A stretch of 64,000 nucleotides of DNA from Uranotaenia lowii. Lineage: Eukaryota > Arthropoda > Insecta > Diptera > Culicidae. Of the stretch, positions 1 through 11,045 are shown piece by piece. The stretch is from NCBI RefSeq assembly GCF_029784155.1, contig NC_073691.1, forward strand, positions 127,782,714 through 127,846,713, read 5' to 3'. The notes below the pieces were generated by a model. The model worked only from the letters and a program-made list of their open reading frames with translations. It was not told where the DNA came from and searched no databases. The stretch's first letter is position 1. Each line of letters opens with the position of its first letter. The position numbers were made by a program, and so were the translations under genes.

Positions 1-260
1 ATACTACCCTCTTACCGAATCTAAATATTATCCGAAGCTAATTCACTGTCTTACAATTCACTCACTTCAAACTAATAATTTTAATGATAATAATTCGCCT
101 TTGCGAAACTGTAGAAAGGCTAACAAACTCGTGTAAATATAATCACAACTCTTCCCGCATGATCTCTACTCTTGTTTGTCAACATAAATCTAACCGTCAC
201 TTCTGGGAGCTCCTGGAACTCACGATACTTGTACCGTTGAGCCCAGGGGTATTCTCAACA
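1..260 (-). repeat. 3' LTR of the BEL/Pao element (partial)
   Basis: Identical to 7173-7432. It ends at AACA at 260, where the pol-side sequence begins. The first part of the LTR is missing because the window starts inside it. Confidence 0.9.
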
Positions 261-3136
261 TTCCCCCGCCCGTGTAGTTCCGAGGATTCACGGAGAGTCT
301 CAGCTGTTCCTTTCGATGTACCTTCGACGTCCAGGAGTGCCAAATTCGTAACTGATCTTATGCTTTCCCCTTTCGCTGTACGAACCACTGCTCTGCGAAC
401 TTGTCCGTCTGGTGCTTTTACGACGTCGACTATCTGTCCTCGAATCCAACCATTTCGCTGCTGCTGATCCACAACCATCACTAGATCTCCAGTTTTAAGT
501 GGTGGAGTTGGGGTGAACCATTTATTGCGCCTCGTTAGCGTAGGTAAATATTCTTTCACCCATCTTATCCAGAATTTGTCGACCAGAGTTCTGGTCAAAT
601 TCCAGCTATCTCTTAGAACCCCGTTAGTTATCATTAAAGATGTTGAAGGTTGCTGAAGTCCGGTGCTGCCATAGAGCAGGAAATGGTTTGGCGTCAAGGC
701 TTCTGATTCTGCTGCATCTAGGGGAACGTATGTAAGAGGGCGGGAATTTACAATTGCTTCTGCTTCTAAGGCCACGGTTTCCAGCACTTCATCGCTAGGG
801 TGTTGAGGGTGGTCCGCTATTGCAGTCATTGCTAGCTTTACGGATCTGACCATACGTTCCCATGGTCCGCCCATATGTGGCGTTGCAGGTGGGTTAAAAT
901 ACCATCGTGTGTTGGCATTGGTGAAAATTATAGCGCAATCTTCGTGCGCGTTGCGTAGTTGGTTGACGAGAAGATTATTGGCTCCCAAGAAATTCGTACC
1001 ATTGTCTGTAAAGACTGTTGATGGAGGACCTCTACGCGCGATGAATCGACGAATCGCCATAACACAAGATTGCGTCGAAAGGCTTGATACAATTTCAAGG
1101 TGTACTGCCCTTATGGTAAGGCATGTGAATAGCGCTACCCATCGTTTGACGAGACTGCGCCCTTGTTTCACCATCAGAGGGCCAAAATAATCAATTCCGA
1201 CATGTGTGAAAGGTTTAATAAACGGTGTTAGGCGAACTTTCGGCAATGGTGCCATCATCGGAGGCTTCGGAACGGCTTTCTTGATCTTGCACATTTGGCA
1301 TTCCCTCGAGATTCGTTTTACCAGTGTGCGTAGATGTGAAATTTGAAACCTTTGCCGTAGTTCGTTGACCACTGTTTCATGGTTTCCGTGCAGGAAACGA
1401 CGGTGATAGTGGTTTATAAGAAGATGCGTCACCCAGTGTCCTTTTGGCAACAAAACTGGATGTGTCGTTTCAAAGGGCATCACGGATGCGTTCGCGGTTC
1501 TGCTACTCATACGCAGCACGCAGCTGTCATCCATGAATGGCGCGAATTGGTATAGTGAGCTGCTTTTCTTGATAGAAACATATTCGCTGGAAGGATTTTT
1601 AACGGAATTCAATAAAGTAGCGTACTCCTCAGGATAGCTTTCCTTTTGAACTTGTCGCCACAGAAAATTTTCCGCTTCAGCGATTTCTTCAGCTTCGACG
1701 CGACCAATCTTTTTGTTCTTTTTGAACATATCAATTGTTCTCCGAATGAAGACGAAAGTTCGGAGCAACCTGTTGAATTGAGAAAAACGAGTGTAATCCA
1801 CTAATGATTCAAACGGTTCTGCATGGTGCATTAAAAAAGCCCGAAGTTCTTCTTCCGGCGAGTTGTTCGCTTGATATTTCGCTGGCCATTCATCTTCTGA
1901 ACCTTTTAGAAATTCTGGTCCAGTAAACCACCGTGATCTAGGGTCAAAGCTGGGTTCCACATTCCATTTTGTGGCTTCATCCGCTACGTTTAGTTTTGTT
2001 GGAACGTATCTCCATTCGTTCACGGAGGTTACTCGCAGAATCTCACCAATTCTGCAGGATACATACTGATGATATCTCCTGCTATCCGATCTAAGCCAAG
2101 AGAGGACTGTTGTTGAATCCGACCAAAGAAATCGCTGATGAACTGGAAGATCAAGAGCCTCTACAACTTTTTGAGTTAGACGACTGCCTTCGACGGCTGC
2201 TTGCAACTCTAGCCGAGGAATTGAGAGTGGTTTCAATGGAGCTACTTTCGTTTTTGCAGTCACTATTGCACATTTTGGAACCCCCCTATCTATTATGCGA
2301 GCGTATACTACGCAAGAGTAGGCAGTCTCGCTTGCATCAACAAAGGTGTGAAGTTGCAAAGCTTTCAAGGATTCTGGGAGCGCATTTTTGAACAAGCACC
2401 GTGGGATACTAATTTCATTCATCTTCTTCAGTTTATCACTCCAACGAAACCAACCCTCATGTAGCTCCGCTGGAATTTGCTCATCCCAGTCACTGCCGTA
2501 CTTCCAAATCTCCTGCATGAGAACTCTACCATGTACTGTGAAATGCGCAATCAATCCGAGCGGGTCAAAGACAGACATAATTATCTTTAAAACATGTCGC
2601 TTAGTAGGAATTCGTCTGTTTTCCAATTGTTGCATTAGTTCTGCTTGTATGGTTGCGCTAAAGGTGAACACATCAGTTTTGGGTTGCCAGACCATGCCCA
2701 GAACACGTTCTGGTTTATCTTCGGGTCCCAGTCCTGGTTCTAGGTTAAGTTCTTTCTGTTGCACGTCGTTGTGTTCGCCAAGCTGGAGCAGAACTTCTCT
2801 CGAATTAGAAGCAAAATTACGGATTTCAAATCCGCCTTTGGCGTGAACTAATTTGACTTGTTTAGTTAGTTCTATGGCTTGGTTTATCGTATCTACACTT
2901 TTCAAGAAATCATCTACGTAATGATCTTCTACGATGGCTCTTGCAGCCTCGGGAAATTCAGCAGCATGATCCATAGCGTTTCTGTTCTTGACGAATTGGG
3001 CCACGCACGGAGAGCAAGTGGCACCAAAGGTGGCTACGTCCATAATGTAGACTTGAGGCGGTTCCTGTGGATGATCCCGGAAGAGAAATCGCTGATACTG
3101 CTTATCCGATGCACGAATTCTAATTTGGTGGAACAT
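197..3136 (-). CDS. BEL/Pao reverse transcriptase-RNase H-integrase
   Basis: A frame of 979 codons continuing pol after the frame break. The catalytic YVDD box of reverse transcriptase lies near residue 75, an RNase H segment (FVDASETAYSCVVYARI) near 265, the integrase H2C2 zinc-binding region near 580-620, and catalytic-core signatures (VGIDYFGPL, FTDNGTNF, WERMVRSVK) between about 650 and 765. The C-terminus is rich in W, R and V, as in the BEL/Pao integrase tail. The frame runs to 197, so its last 64 bases overlap the LTR (1-260). The listed start at 3136 is only the first Met after the break. Confidence 0.93.
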   Translation of the reverse strand: MFHQIRIRASDKQYQRFLFRDHPQEPPQVYIMDVATFGATCSPCVAQFVKNRNAMDHAAEFPEAARAIVEDHYVDDFLKSVDTINQAIELTKQVKLVHAKGGFEIRNFASNSREVLLQLGEHNDVQQKELNLEPGLGPEDKPERVLGMVWQPKTDVFTFSATIQAELMQQLENRRIPTKRHVLKIIMSVFDPLGLIAHFTVHGRVLMQEIWKYGSDWDEQIPAELHEGWFRWSDKLKKMNEISIPRCLFKNALPESLKALQLHTFVDASETAYSCVVYARIIDRGVPKCAIVTAKTKVAPLKPLSIPRLELQAAVEGSRLTQKVVEALDLPVHQRFLWSDSTTVLSWLRSDSRRYHQYVSCRIGEILRVTSVNEWRYVPTKLNVADEATKWNVEPSFDPRSRWFTGPEFLKGSEDEWPAKYQANNSPEEELRAFLMHHAEPFESLVDYTRFSQFNRLLRTFVFIRRTIDMFKKNKKIGRVEAEEIAEAENFLWRQVQKESYPEEYATLLNSVKNPSSEYVSIKKSSSLYQFAPFMDDSCVLRMSSRTANASVMPFETTHPVLLPKGHWVTHLLINHYHRRFLHGNHETVVNELRQRFQISHLRTLVKRISRECQMCKIKKAVPKPPMMAPLPKVRLTPFIKPFTHVGIDYFGPLMVKQGRSLVKRWVALFTCLTIRAVHLEIVSSLSTQSCVMAIRRFIARRGPPSTVFTDNGTNFLGANNLLVNQLRNAHEDCAIIFTNANTRWYFNPPATPHMGGPWERMVRSVKLAMTAIADHPQHPSDEVLETVALEAEAIVNSRPLTYVPLDAAESEALTPNHFLLYGSTGLQQPSTSLMITNGVLRDSWNLTRTLVDKFWIRWVKEYLPTLTRRNKWFTPTPPLKTGDLVMVVDQQQRNGWIRGQIVDVVKAPDGQVRRAVVRTAKGESIRSVTNLALLDVEGTSKGTAETLRESSELHGRGNVENTPGLNGTSIVSSRSSQK

Positions 3137-3159
3137 TTCCTTAATGTCACCTGTAATCG

Positions 3160-6100
3160 CTATATTTCTTTGGCGGAAACGTATAGGAGCACGGCCGGCA
3201 GCGAAGTCAAGAGATCGGGCCCTTTCAATAGTGTATCGTTCAGTGACACGCCGCTAACGCGAGCAGCCGCGTCCCAAATTAGTCGAACCTTTCCTGGTTT
3301 CTTCGGGTTCTGAACTACACCCAACGGGAGGTACCAGGTCTTATCCGATTCAGTTTCACTTAGCTCTTTCCTCGAAGCTTTATGGGCGTAGCCTTTTTCC
3401 AAGTATCCTATAATTTGTTCGCGTACCTTAGTATCCAAAACAGGATTCTTCGCGAGACGTGACTCAAGCGAGAGTAATCTTCGATTGGCCATGGGAAAAC
3501 TGTTTGGGAACCGCTGATCCGGATGTTTGAACAATAACCCAGTTTCAAATCGTCCGTCAACTCGTCGCGTTGTCTCTTCTAGTATGGCCAAGGCTCGCTT
3601 GTCATTTTCTGGTACGTGACCATCTGTTGGACTGGATTCCTCAATTTTCAGTAGTTGTCCTATAAGAGCATGTAGTTCCTTGTCACAGGACATCAAATCA
3701 GAATGAACGTGGAGTTTTTCAATTGCTTCCGTCCCAACTAGTTGCTTCCCATACACACACCAGCCTAAACGAGTTTTAATAGCGACGGGATCATTAGGGC
3801 GACCTTCACGAACCTTGAGTGAAGTCAACAACATTGTGTGTTCAATTCCAATGATCATCTTAGGTGTGACATCAGAATATCCTTGAACGGGTAATCCTCT
3901 TAGATGGGGATAATCTCGTGTCATTGTAGCATAATCGAGCGTTTGCTTAGGAAGAATGAGATTTGCGACTGTTCGTACGTTGTTCAGTCTGAATGATTCC
4001 GTTTTTCCTACACCGTGAGCTGTTATTGAGATTCTTTGAGACAGTTTTTCCTCGCGTGATACGTTTGCTGTCCAACTGAGCCATAATGGTTCGGTTTGAC
4101 CTTCGACTCCAAGTTCAGTGGCTACAGCAGCTTCAAGCAACGTTGACGATGACCCATCATCGAGAAATGCAATAATTTCAACTGTTTTACTGTTCGCTTT
4201 CAATATTATAGGAAGATAGCGAAACAAAGAAGACGATGAATTAGAACTATGATGAGCAATACTAGCATTTATCGGAATGGATGTCGTTGTATGTAATAAT
4301 GGATTATGACGGAGGCGACAATCATCTACGCCGCATTCTTTTGACGATCGACATGGCCACCTCTTGTGAGGAATAAGGCATGTGCGACACAGGTTTTTGT
4401 CTCTAACTGCTTTCAATCTGCCGTCAATATCTAACTCCAGGAATTGCTCACAGTTAGCTATTTTGTGACTATCACATCGACAATAAGAACAGAATATCTT
4501 CGAAGCATCTCTCTGAAGCTGACTGGTATTTCGGTGATTTTCTGTTTCCATATGGGTGAACAAACTTTGTTTTGAAGTCTTTTTCGGATGTTCACTCTTT
4601 CCCCAAAATGGCGCGACGATATCAGCTGCAATATTTCCTCGTTCAGTTGTAAAATGACTGAACACCTCCAAATTAATTGTAGAATATTGTCGTTTGTACT
4701 CAGACCACTGCATTTGCATTTGAGAAGGTAGTTTATTTACAAGCTCCAGCAATAAAATCGGGTCGTGCAGGTAGTCCAAAAGATTGGCCATGATCATGTG
4801 ATCTACACAACTTCGAACCTCCAGTCCGAATTTGACAATCGACTGTAAATTGTCTTCCTTTGGTGGAGCAGTTTTCCGGAGTTTATTCAACAGAGAGTGT
4901 AGAAGAATTTCAGGGCGTCCAAAGTGCCTCTTCAGTATATCGAGAACTTGGGGAACGGATTCGGGTATCATGAGCCGACTTTTGACCGCTTCTAAAGCTT
5001 GCCCTCGTAAGGAGCGTTGTAATCTGGACAAATTTTCCGCGTCGTTGAAACCACAGAACTTTGTACTATTCTGGAACGTGCTGTAGAAGAGGGGCCAGTC
5101 TTCCGGGTCTCCTGCGAAGTATGGTAAGTCGCGGTTTATGACTTGACGGGCAGCTAATTGGGCTGCGGAAGGTGCGATATAACGATCTAACGATTGTTGC
5201 AAATTAACATTTGTACTGAACGGCATAGGTTGAGTCGTAGGCGAACGAGTAGCATCACCGTGAATAATATTACCGTCTCTGGTTGCCCCACTTAAAAAGT
5301 TGTTCATCGCCGGCGGGTTTTGGCTTTGATGACCTAAAGAAAGTCGACTTAATGGCATCACCACCGAGGAAATGTCCGGAGCACCAATTGGCCGTGTATC
5401 TAGGGACCGATCTACCGTCTGAACGTGTCTCAAATTAGGAATCATTTCATTCAAGAGATTATCAGAATGGTTAATGTCCGGTTGCCTACTCATTTCATGT
5501 TGCTGTTGAAAGTCAGGATTGTGTTGTGCTACACATGCTGATGCATAATTTGCAGAAGTTGTACAGGGAGTTTGGAACGCTATCATTCGGTTAGCGTCTC
5601 CGATTGGTATATTCTTGACGGTGGATCCTGTACTTCCAAAAACTTTCGGGATTGCTCCGAGACCTTCGTGCGTGTTCATCGTAGTAGTAGAGGGAATTGA
5701 GCCTCCACAAGCCGATGTCATGATGTTCGACTCCACTCTCAGAGCAGCCAAACGCGGTGGAAGTGGTCTAGGTGTGTTGCGAATAATTGTCGTGGTAGCT
5801 GGTTGATTATTATGGAGGAGGTTCTGCCTTTCGTTGTTGATCATCCGAAGCATACTTTTAGGCGAAATTTCATTCGAAGACCAACGGATTGCTGGAGGAA
5901 GATCAACTCCGAGAGGCTGGGCTACCGTATCAAATGTCGGAGCAGCGTTCATAGCTGCATTGTGTACGGTCGTGCGCGGAATAGATTGAGAACATACTGG
6001 AACCGAAGTAGGGAAAAACAAACTACAATGTGGTGTAGATGACGATGTAGGAATCGCAATGCTGTTGGAATACCCAATGTTTGAAACTACATTCGAATAA

Positions 6101-6516
6101 TCATGTTCTCCAAAAGGTATGGCAGGCAGAGCAACAGGTTGGGCTCCGCTATAAACTGGCTGTGGTGGAAACTCCAACTCGGTAGGCGCCTTCTGTTGGT
6201 TACCTCCAGTGGTTCCATTTGCTAGCCATTCAGATACTTTTGCCCTACTACTCCTGTTGCTGCTAAGCTTCGAACTAAGAGCACCATCCGCTTCCATCAG
6301 TGCATCATATTTCAACCGAATGAATTCTTCTTCCATATCAAACCTCTTCTTTCTCATTTCGTCCTCAATTTCTGATTGCTTCTTTCTAGCAGCTTCCTCT
6401 TCTTCCGCTTTTTTCTTCTGCGCCAATTCCTCTTCAGCTAATGCTTTCATCCGCAGCTTATGTTGCTCCTTCAACATTTTCGTGATCAATGCGCTGTGAT
6501 CTACGTGAGCGTGCAT
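3160..6516 (-). CDS. BEL/Pao Gag-protease and start of reverse transcriptase
   Basis: A frame of 1118 codons. Residues 10-75 are a Lys/Glu-rich coiled coil. A long Ser/Pro/Gln/Asn-rich linker follows. A Pao-type Gag domain begins near residue 465 (FAGDPEDWPLF), Cys/His knuckles near 675 (CSYCRCDSHKIANC), an aspartic protease near 785 (AFLDDGSSSTLLE), and the fingers of reverse transcriptase from about 1060 (QNPKKPGKVRLIWD). The frame stops at 3160 inside reverse transcriptase, and the palm continues in a different frame in the next ORF. A single-base indel near 3180 therefore breaks this copy. Confidence 0.92.
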   Translation of the reverse strand: MHAHVDHSALITKMLKEQHKLRMKALAEEELAQKKKAEEEEAARKKQSEIEDEMRKKRFDMEEEFIRLKYDALMEADGALSSKLSSNRSSRAKVSEWLANGTTGGNQQKAPTELEFPPQPVYSGAQPVALPAIPFGEHDYSNVVSNIGYSNSIAIPTSSSTPHCSLFFPTSVPVCSQSIPRTTVHNAAMNAAPTFDTVAQPLGVDLPPAIRWSSNEISPKSMLRMINNERQNLLHNNQPATTTIIRNTPRPLPPRLAALRVESNIMTSACGGSIPSTTTMNTHEGLGAIPKVFGSTGSTVKNIPIGDANRMIAFQTPCTTSANYASACVAQHNPDFQQQHEMSRQPDINHSDNLLNEMIPNLRHVQTVDRSLDTRPIGAPDISSVVMPLSRLSLGHQSQNPPAMNNFLSGATRDGNIIHGDATRSPTTQPMPFSTNVNLQQSLDRYIAPSAAQLAARQVINRDLPYFAGDPEDWPLFYSTFQNSTKFCGFNDAENLSRLQRSLRGQALEAVKSRLMIPESVPQVLDILKRHFGRPEILLHSLLNKLRKTAPPKEDNLQSIVKFGLEVRSCVDHMIMANLLDYLHDPILLLELVNKLPSQMQMQWSEYKRQYSTINLEVFSHFTTERGNIAADIVAPFWGKSEHPKKTSKQSLFTHMETENHRNTSQLQRDASKIFCSYCRCDSHKIANCEQFLELDIDGRLKAVRDKNLCRTCLIPHKRWPCRSSKECGVDDCRLRHNPLLHTTTSIPINASIAHHSSNSSSSLFRYLPIILKANSKTVEIIAFLDDGSSSTLLEAAVATELGVEGQTEPLWLSWTANVSREEKLSQRISITAHGVGKTESFRLNNVRTVANLILPKQTLDYATMTRDYPHLRGLPVQGYSDVTPKMIIGIEHTMLLTSLKVREGRPNDPVAIKTRLGWCVYGKQLVGTEAIEKLHVHSDLMSCDKELHALIGQLLKIEESSPTDGHVPENDKRALAILEETTRRVDGRFETGLLFKHPDQRFPNSFPMANRRLLSLESRLAKNPVLDTKVREQIIGYLEKGYAHKASRKELSETESDKTWYLPLGVVQNPKKPGKVRLIWDAAARVSGVSLNDTLLKGPDLLTSLPAVLLYVSAKEI

Positions 6517-6733
6517 CAGAAGCTCCTGAACGTGGCTTGGGACTAGCTTCTTTCGGTTTACAATTGGAGCATTTCCATGTTCGATCGGGGTTTTCTATAG
6601 ACTCCGACACATCAGCGCATCCGTAATGTGCCCAATTTTCGCAGAGATCGCATCCAACCATTTGATCGGTGTCCGGCTGATCGCAAAATATACAATTTGA
6701 TTGCGTTACACTCGCCGCTGCAGCAGTAGACAT
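6458..6733 (-). CDS. BEL/Pao Gag N-terminus: PHD-type zinc finger
   Basis: The start was set at the ATG at 6733 because it opens MSTAAAAS directly before the finger; the frame is open further upstream but that part looks like leader. Cysteines follow a C4HC3 pattern (CIFC, CDLC, WAHYGC, CSNC) over the first 50 or so residues, followed by a Ser/Arg-rich tail. BEL elements of mosquitoes often carry such a PHD finger at the Gag N-terminus. The frame ends at 6458 and overlaps the start of the main Gag frame by about 60 bases in another frame, so either a frameshift mutation or ribosomal frameshifting joins them. Confidence 0.8.
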   Translation of the reverse strand: MSTAAAASVTQSNCIFCDQPDTDQMVGCDLCENWAHYGCADVSESIENPDRTWKCSNCKPKEASPKPRSGASDARSRRSQRIDHENVEGAT

Positions 6734-6955
6734 CTTAAAATCTTTGAAGATTGTTGATTCGGATTTGAAACAGAAATCAATCCAGATAGCTGTAATAAAG
6801 AGGACAATGTATTTCTGTCGAATCATCCGAATTTCTCAATTTGTGTACATTTTAGTATTCCTACTCACGTATTCCGATCCGAACCAAACTTGCATATGCC
6901 CGTAAGCACCAACTACCTGTAGTGATTTAGCATTAACAGAGTTAGTCATCCAGTT

Positions 6956-7432
6956 TGTTTACAATTTGGGTTACTTACAATGGAAACAATGTTTCGTAAA
7001 TTTAACAGCTGGTAAACGACTTATGCGTATTTCACGAATCTACTCTGCTGGCTAACGATCGTCGGAACACCGATATATTGAGCTATGCTTACTATGCACA
7101 GTGAACGTAACCTATATATATATGGAAGTATACCGAAGAAGGAATATACTTAGCGTGATGCCATTTCTGCTTATACTACCCTCTTACCGAATCTAAATAT
7201 TATCCGAAGCTAATTCACTGTCTTACAATTCACTCACTTCAAACTAATAATTTTAATGATAATAATTCGCCTTTGCGAAACTGTAGAAAGGCTAACAAAC
7301 TCGTGTAAATATAATCACAACTCTTCCCGCATGATCTCTACTCTTGTTTGTCAACATAAATCTAACCGTCACTTCTGGGAGCTCCTGGAACTCACGATAC
7401 TTGTACCGTTGAGCCCAGGGGTATTCTCAACA
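6956..7432 (-). repeat. 5' LTR of the BEL/Pao element
   Basis: The right boundary at 7432 is exact because identity with bases 1-260 stops there (the left copy continues into pol, the right copy into flanking DNA). The left boundary at 6956 is inferred from the TGTT/AACA terminal pair and from CCA just upstream on the plus strand. The LTR is about 477 bp if that boundary is right. Confidence 0.8.
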
Positions 7433-9027
7433 AATTTCATTGACGAAAAGCAATATTTTCAACTAATTTCATTAATTTGATTGTTTCATCACATTCATAC
7501 CATTGAACATTTATACGAACTCGATTCTATTTTCAGTTTTTTATCACCTTTTTTCAAAATCGTTATGGGAATAGAAAAGCTTGTGTCGACGACACTATGA
7601 TGCATTTAGAACATATTTTCGATAGATAAGTTAAAATCATGTTCACAAAAAAATTAAAAATGGTGTGCTAAACAATGTTTATAATTAATCAGTCGTCATT
7701 ATGGCTATGGTAAGAACCAAAAAGATATCAAATGAATCAAATGTGATTTTCGATCATTTTTTCAAGTTACAGATCCCAAGTGTGTCATTACAGTTCACAA
7801 CAATCATTTCTCTGGAAATTTGTTTGATTACTTAAACTTACCTTTTATGATTAAAAAACCAATAACCATCAAGATTTTGAAACTAAACCGTTCTACATAA
7901 CGTATGAAAATACCCTATGACTATGACTAATCAATGGTAATATTAGAAAGAACACAAATCGTATCTAGACGCAGTGAAAAAATGCTCTAGAAATACTGCC
8001 AATACTTAAAATTATAACCTAACAAGTAATCAAAGTAATAATGATCATAATTACCTAAGATGACCCTACCATTTTCCGACATTCTTTTCTTCTGTTTATT
8101 AACCGAGTCTCAAAACGAAAAATATTTTCTATACAATTCAGTAAAGATTTTTTTCTATTTTGAAAAAGCCCATAAATTGAAAAAATCTATCAAACATTAT
8201 TATTGCATCATAATTCCAAAGTTCTCATATCAGAATTTGGAAATCACGATTTCAATTAAGAATTCTCATTGCGAAACTGAAAAAGAAATAATTATGGGCA
8301 ACAAGTCACACAGACTAGATTTACAGTTATGGGGATTATTCAATACGATATCAAAGTTTGAGGTATAAAAGTATAAGAACCAATTTAGATTTACCCAGTG
8401 TATTTTTTTTTAGTCAAGGAATTTTAATTCCAAAATACAAATTTATGGAAAAGGTGTTAAAAACTATGGTTTTTTAATTATTGTTGCTAAAGTCAACATT
8501 TAATGATTGATTTTATAGCATAGTAATATTGTAATTTTGACGTTTTAATCGATTGAAACTCGAATTTAACTGTGTTTTTAAACACAAAACTTTTGAACAC
8601 TAAATTCAGAACCCATGAGATTCAGAGATCAGTTTATTCAATCAGTGATTCAGTATAAAACTGTACCAGATATTCGGGCCGAATATAACCCAAATTTAAA
8701 ATTTTTCGAATATTCAACAACAAATAGTTGTGCTTGTGCCTAGTATTCGGTCGAATATATGCAAAATTTTGAAAGAAATTTTCAAATTAAATTGACAATA
8801 TTTTTGAAGTAGTCATAAAATTTTTAAACAAAACATTGTGAATAAAGCATTCTTAAATCCTCTTTTGCATACGATGCATACAATATATGATCTCGATTTT
8901 TTTGAAATTTTACAGCTTAATTCAGTACTGCAAAACATTTCAAACCAATTTCATTGTTTATAAAATTTATCTTATTTCTTACACTTTTTAAAGAATTCAA
9001 TATTTTTTTGAATAAATTTATAAGTTA
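7433..9027. other. AT-rich non-coding DNA
   Basis: Only short, low-complexity reading frames occur on either strand. No splice-bounded exon, RNA gene or terminal inverted repeat was recognised. Confidence 0.6.
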
Positions 9028-9436
9028 AGGTCGCGGTACACCTCAGGTTAAATTGAAAATGAAAAATCTTATTTCGTCAATAACTCAAAAAAGCGATATG
9101 AATTGGTTTTGTAACATGGTGGAATTAATGGGGAAGGATTTTGAGTGTTCAAAACCTTTTTTTGCCAGGAATTTGAGTGTTCAAAACCTCTTAAAAATGT
9201 TTGAATTTCGATTACCCGATTTTTACCGCGGAAATTTTTTCATAATGGGATTGGAATTGGGAATCGAAATAAAATCATTTTAAAGAAGCTTTAAAGACTG
9301 AACCGATTCAAAATGCAGCTTTTCACTATTCCCCATTCATTCAACCATGTTACAAAGCCAATATGTGTCGCTTTTTTGAGTTATTGACAAAATAAGATTT
9401 TTCATTATCATTTTTACCTGAGGTGTACCGCGACCT
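9028..9436. mobile_element. MITE, TTA target duplication, long TIRs (Harbinger-like)
   Basis: The element starts AGGTCGCGGTACACCTCAGG and ends with its reverse complement. Inverted similarity continues for about 90 bp on each side, up to the motif GTAACATGGT. TTA at 9025-9027 and 9437-9439 forms an exact 3-bp target duplication, the size made by PIF/Harbinger elements. It is 409 bp and has no transposase. A truncated relative with the same end lies at 58893-59024. Confidence 0.88.
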
Positions 9437-9439
9437 TTA

Positions 9440-10900
9440 GAGGTGAATCAAGTTATTTCTTTCGACACTGTTTATTGTAAACTTATTCATAATTCATGCA
9501 GTAGAGGGTAAGCTTTGTTATGCAGAAACTTGTAAATTTTATTTCAGTGAAAATGTTTTGAAATTTGTAAAGCAACGGAACTAGAAATTATGAGGGCATC
9601 AGCAAGAAACAGTTTTGCCTTTGTTTCGAAAATTTATTTTCAAAAATTATACCGTTTTGAATTCGAAGTATTTGTCAGATTCTGTCTAAAACCTCTGGCT
9701 CTGATGGTATTGCTTTTAAATTAAAAAACCATTAAGTTTCGATTACAATCAATCATTGATAACAAATAAACCGACAATCCTCTACAAAAATAAAAACTGA
9801 TTTCAAATCTTTGTATTATCCCCCATTTCATCAAGGATTAAGATATAAACTAACCATTCTAGTTTCAGAGGAATAAATAACATAAACTAAAAGAAAACAC
9901 CGGTCTTGTTAAAAGTTAATTAAAACTACACGTGGCCTTCAAAAAGTTGATCATTATGTAGTTCAAAACTTGTTTCGAGTATCATATAAATTTTCTAATT
10001 TTTCATAAAAGATATTTTTTTTAAAAATTTACCTTTTTGTTCAAAAGTTAACTTTTGAATCTTTAAAATTGTAGCTGGTAGAAAGAAAAAAAATAAATAA
10101 TTGTAAATAATTTCATCAAAAGCACTTATAAATTCTTTACAGTGTAACTTAAAAGTCCTATCTCAAGGCCATTTCAAGTAAATTTTAACTGAAATTTAAA
10201 GAAATTTCCTTCAAATTATATGTCACGAATCAGATAAAAAATCTTTGTAAATTTTTATTGAATTCGTAACATATTCAAGCTTTATAAACTGTAATTTGAA
10301 GTTTTTTGGATAAATTATGACTACTAATTTGTTTCGAGAAAATTAAATTTTTAAAATCAACTTTAAAAATAGTTCACGGATGAATTTTTTTCCCAAACAG
10401 GGCTTGTGAATGGCGATCGTTTCCTAAAATTTTAAGAGATGTTTAATTTGTTGTTATTATGCTACAAAAATGCGCAAAGATGATATGAAGATTTGTTTTT
10501 AATTTCTGTGTTGTTTTCAACTCTTGAATTAAACACTATCACTGGAAAGTTATAATATTAGCCGCTTTTTACATTTCCAAGTGTACAACAAAGAGATCTG
10601 AATTCTTGATTTGACTTCAATTCATTTGTTTTTATATGATCAATGGTTTTTTTTTAATAAATGTAGTGACATGCGATACTTGAACAAATTTTAAGAGACT
10701 TTTCGAATTTCTTATTTCATTCTTCAAGACAGTTTTGAACTCTGGGTTCCGGTGATAATTGAGATTCCAATTCAAAGGTTATTGACGAGATCCTAGTAGT
10801 TTTTAAATTTCACAACTTTTGATTTTCTTACCACACATTTTTGAACGTTTGTATTCTTGCAAATTAAAATAATAATTCCTAATTTTGAATTTTAGGGTAA
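9440..10900. other. AT-rich non-coding DNA
   Basis: Nothing beyond short A/T-rich reading frames is visible on either strand. Confidence 0.55.
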
Positions 10901-10904
10901 ATCC

Positions 10905-11045
10905 CGGGTCTTGGACCCAAAACTAAATTTTGATTTCTTTTTGTTGATTTTCCCGGTTTTGGGTCTGAATTCCCGGTTTTTTCCCGGTTTTCCCGGTTCG
11001 ATTTTCAATTCCCGGTTTTTTCCCGGTTTTCCCGGTTCTGTGGCC
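10905..11045. repeat. CCCGGTTTT-type dispersed repeat
   Basis: Six or more copies of the word CCCGGTTTT are clustered between 10948 and 11035, preceded by a CCCGGG core. A related CCCGGG-rich patch lies at 12826-12932. The two patches bracket the Helitron-like elements and may be pieces of one dispersed repeat family; no TIR was found. Confidence 0.5.

Larger units (their letters stand above)
1..7432 (-). mobile_element. BEL/Pao-type LTR retrotransposon, minus strand, 3' LTR cut by window start
   Basis: Bases 1-260 reappear without a difference at 7173-7432, so they are LTR copies flanking about 6.7 kb of minus-strand gag-pol. The right-hand (5') LTR appears to begin at 6956 with TGTT and ends at 7432 with AACA, a short inverted terminus. 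The base pattern CCA a few bases before 6956 suits the complement of a tRNA-primed binding site. The coding part reads PHD finger, Gag, CCHC-like knuckles, aspartic protease, reverse transcriptase, RNase H, integrase, and a C-terminal domain typical of BEL/Pao. Identical LTRs suggest recent insertion, but the reading frame changes twice, so this copy is probably not autonomous. The second target-site duplication lies outside the window. Confidence 0.95.

Noticed and set aside
84..467. 127-codon plus-strand ORF at the window start
   Set aside because: It runs from the LTR into the antisense of BEL/Pao integrase; the same first 57 codons recur at 7256 only because the LTR is duplicated.
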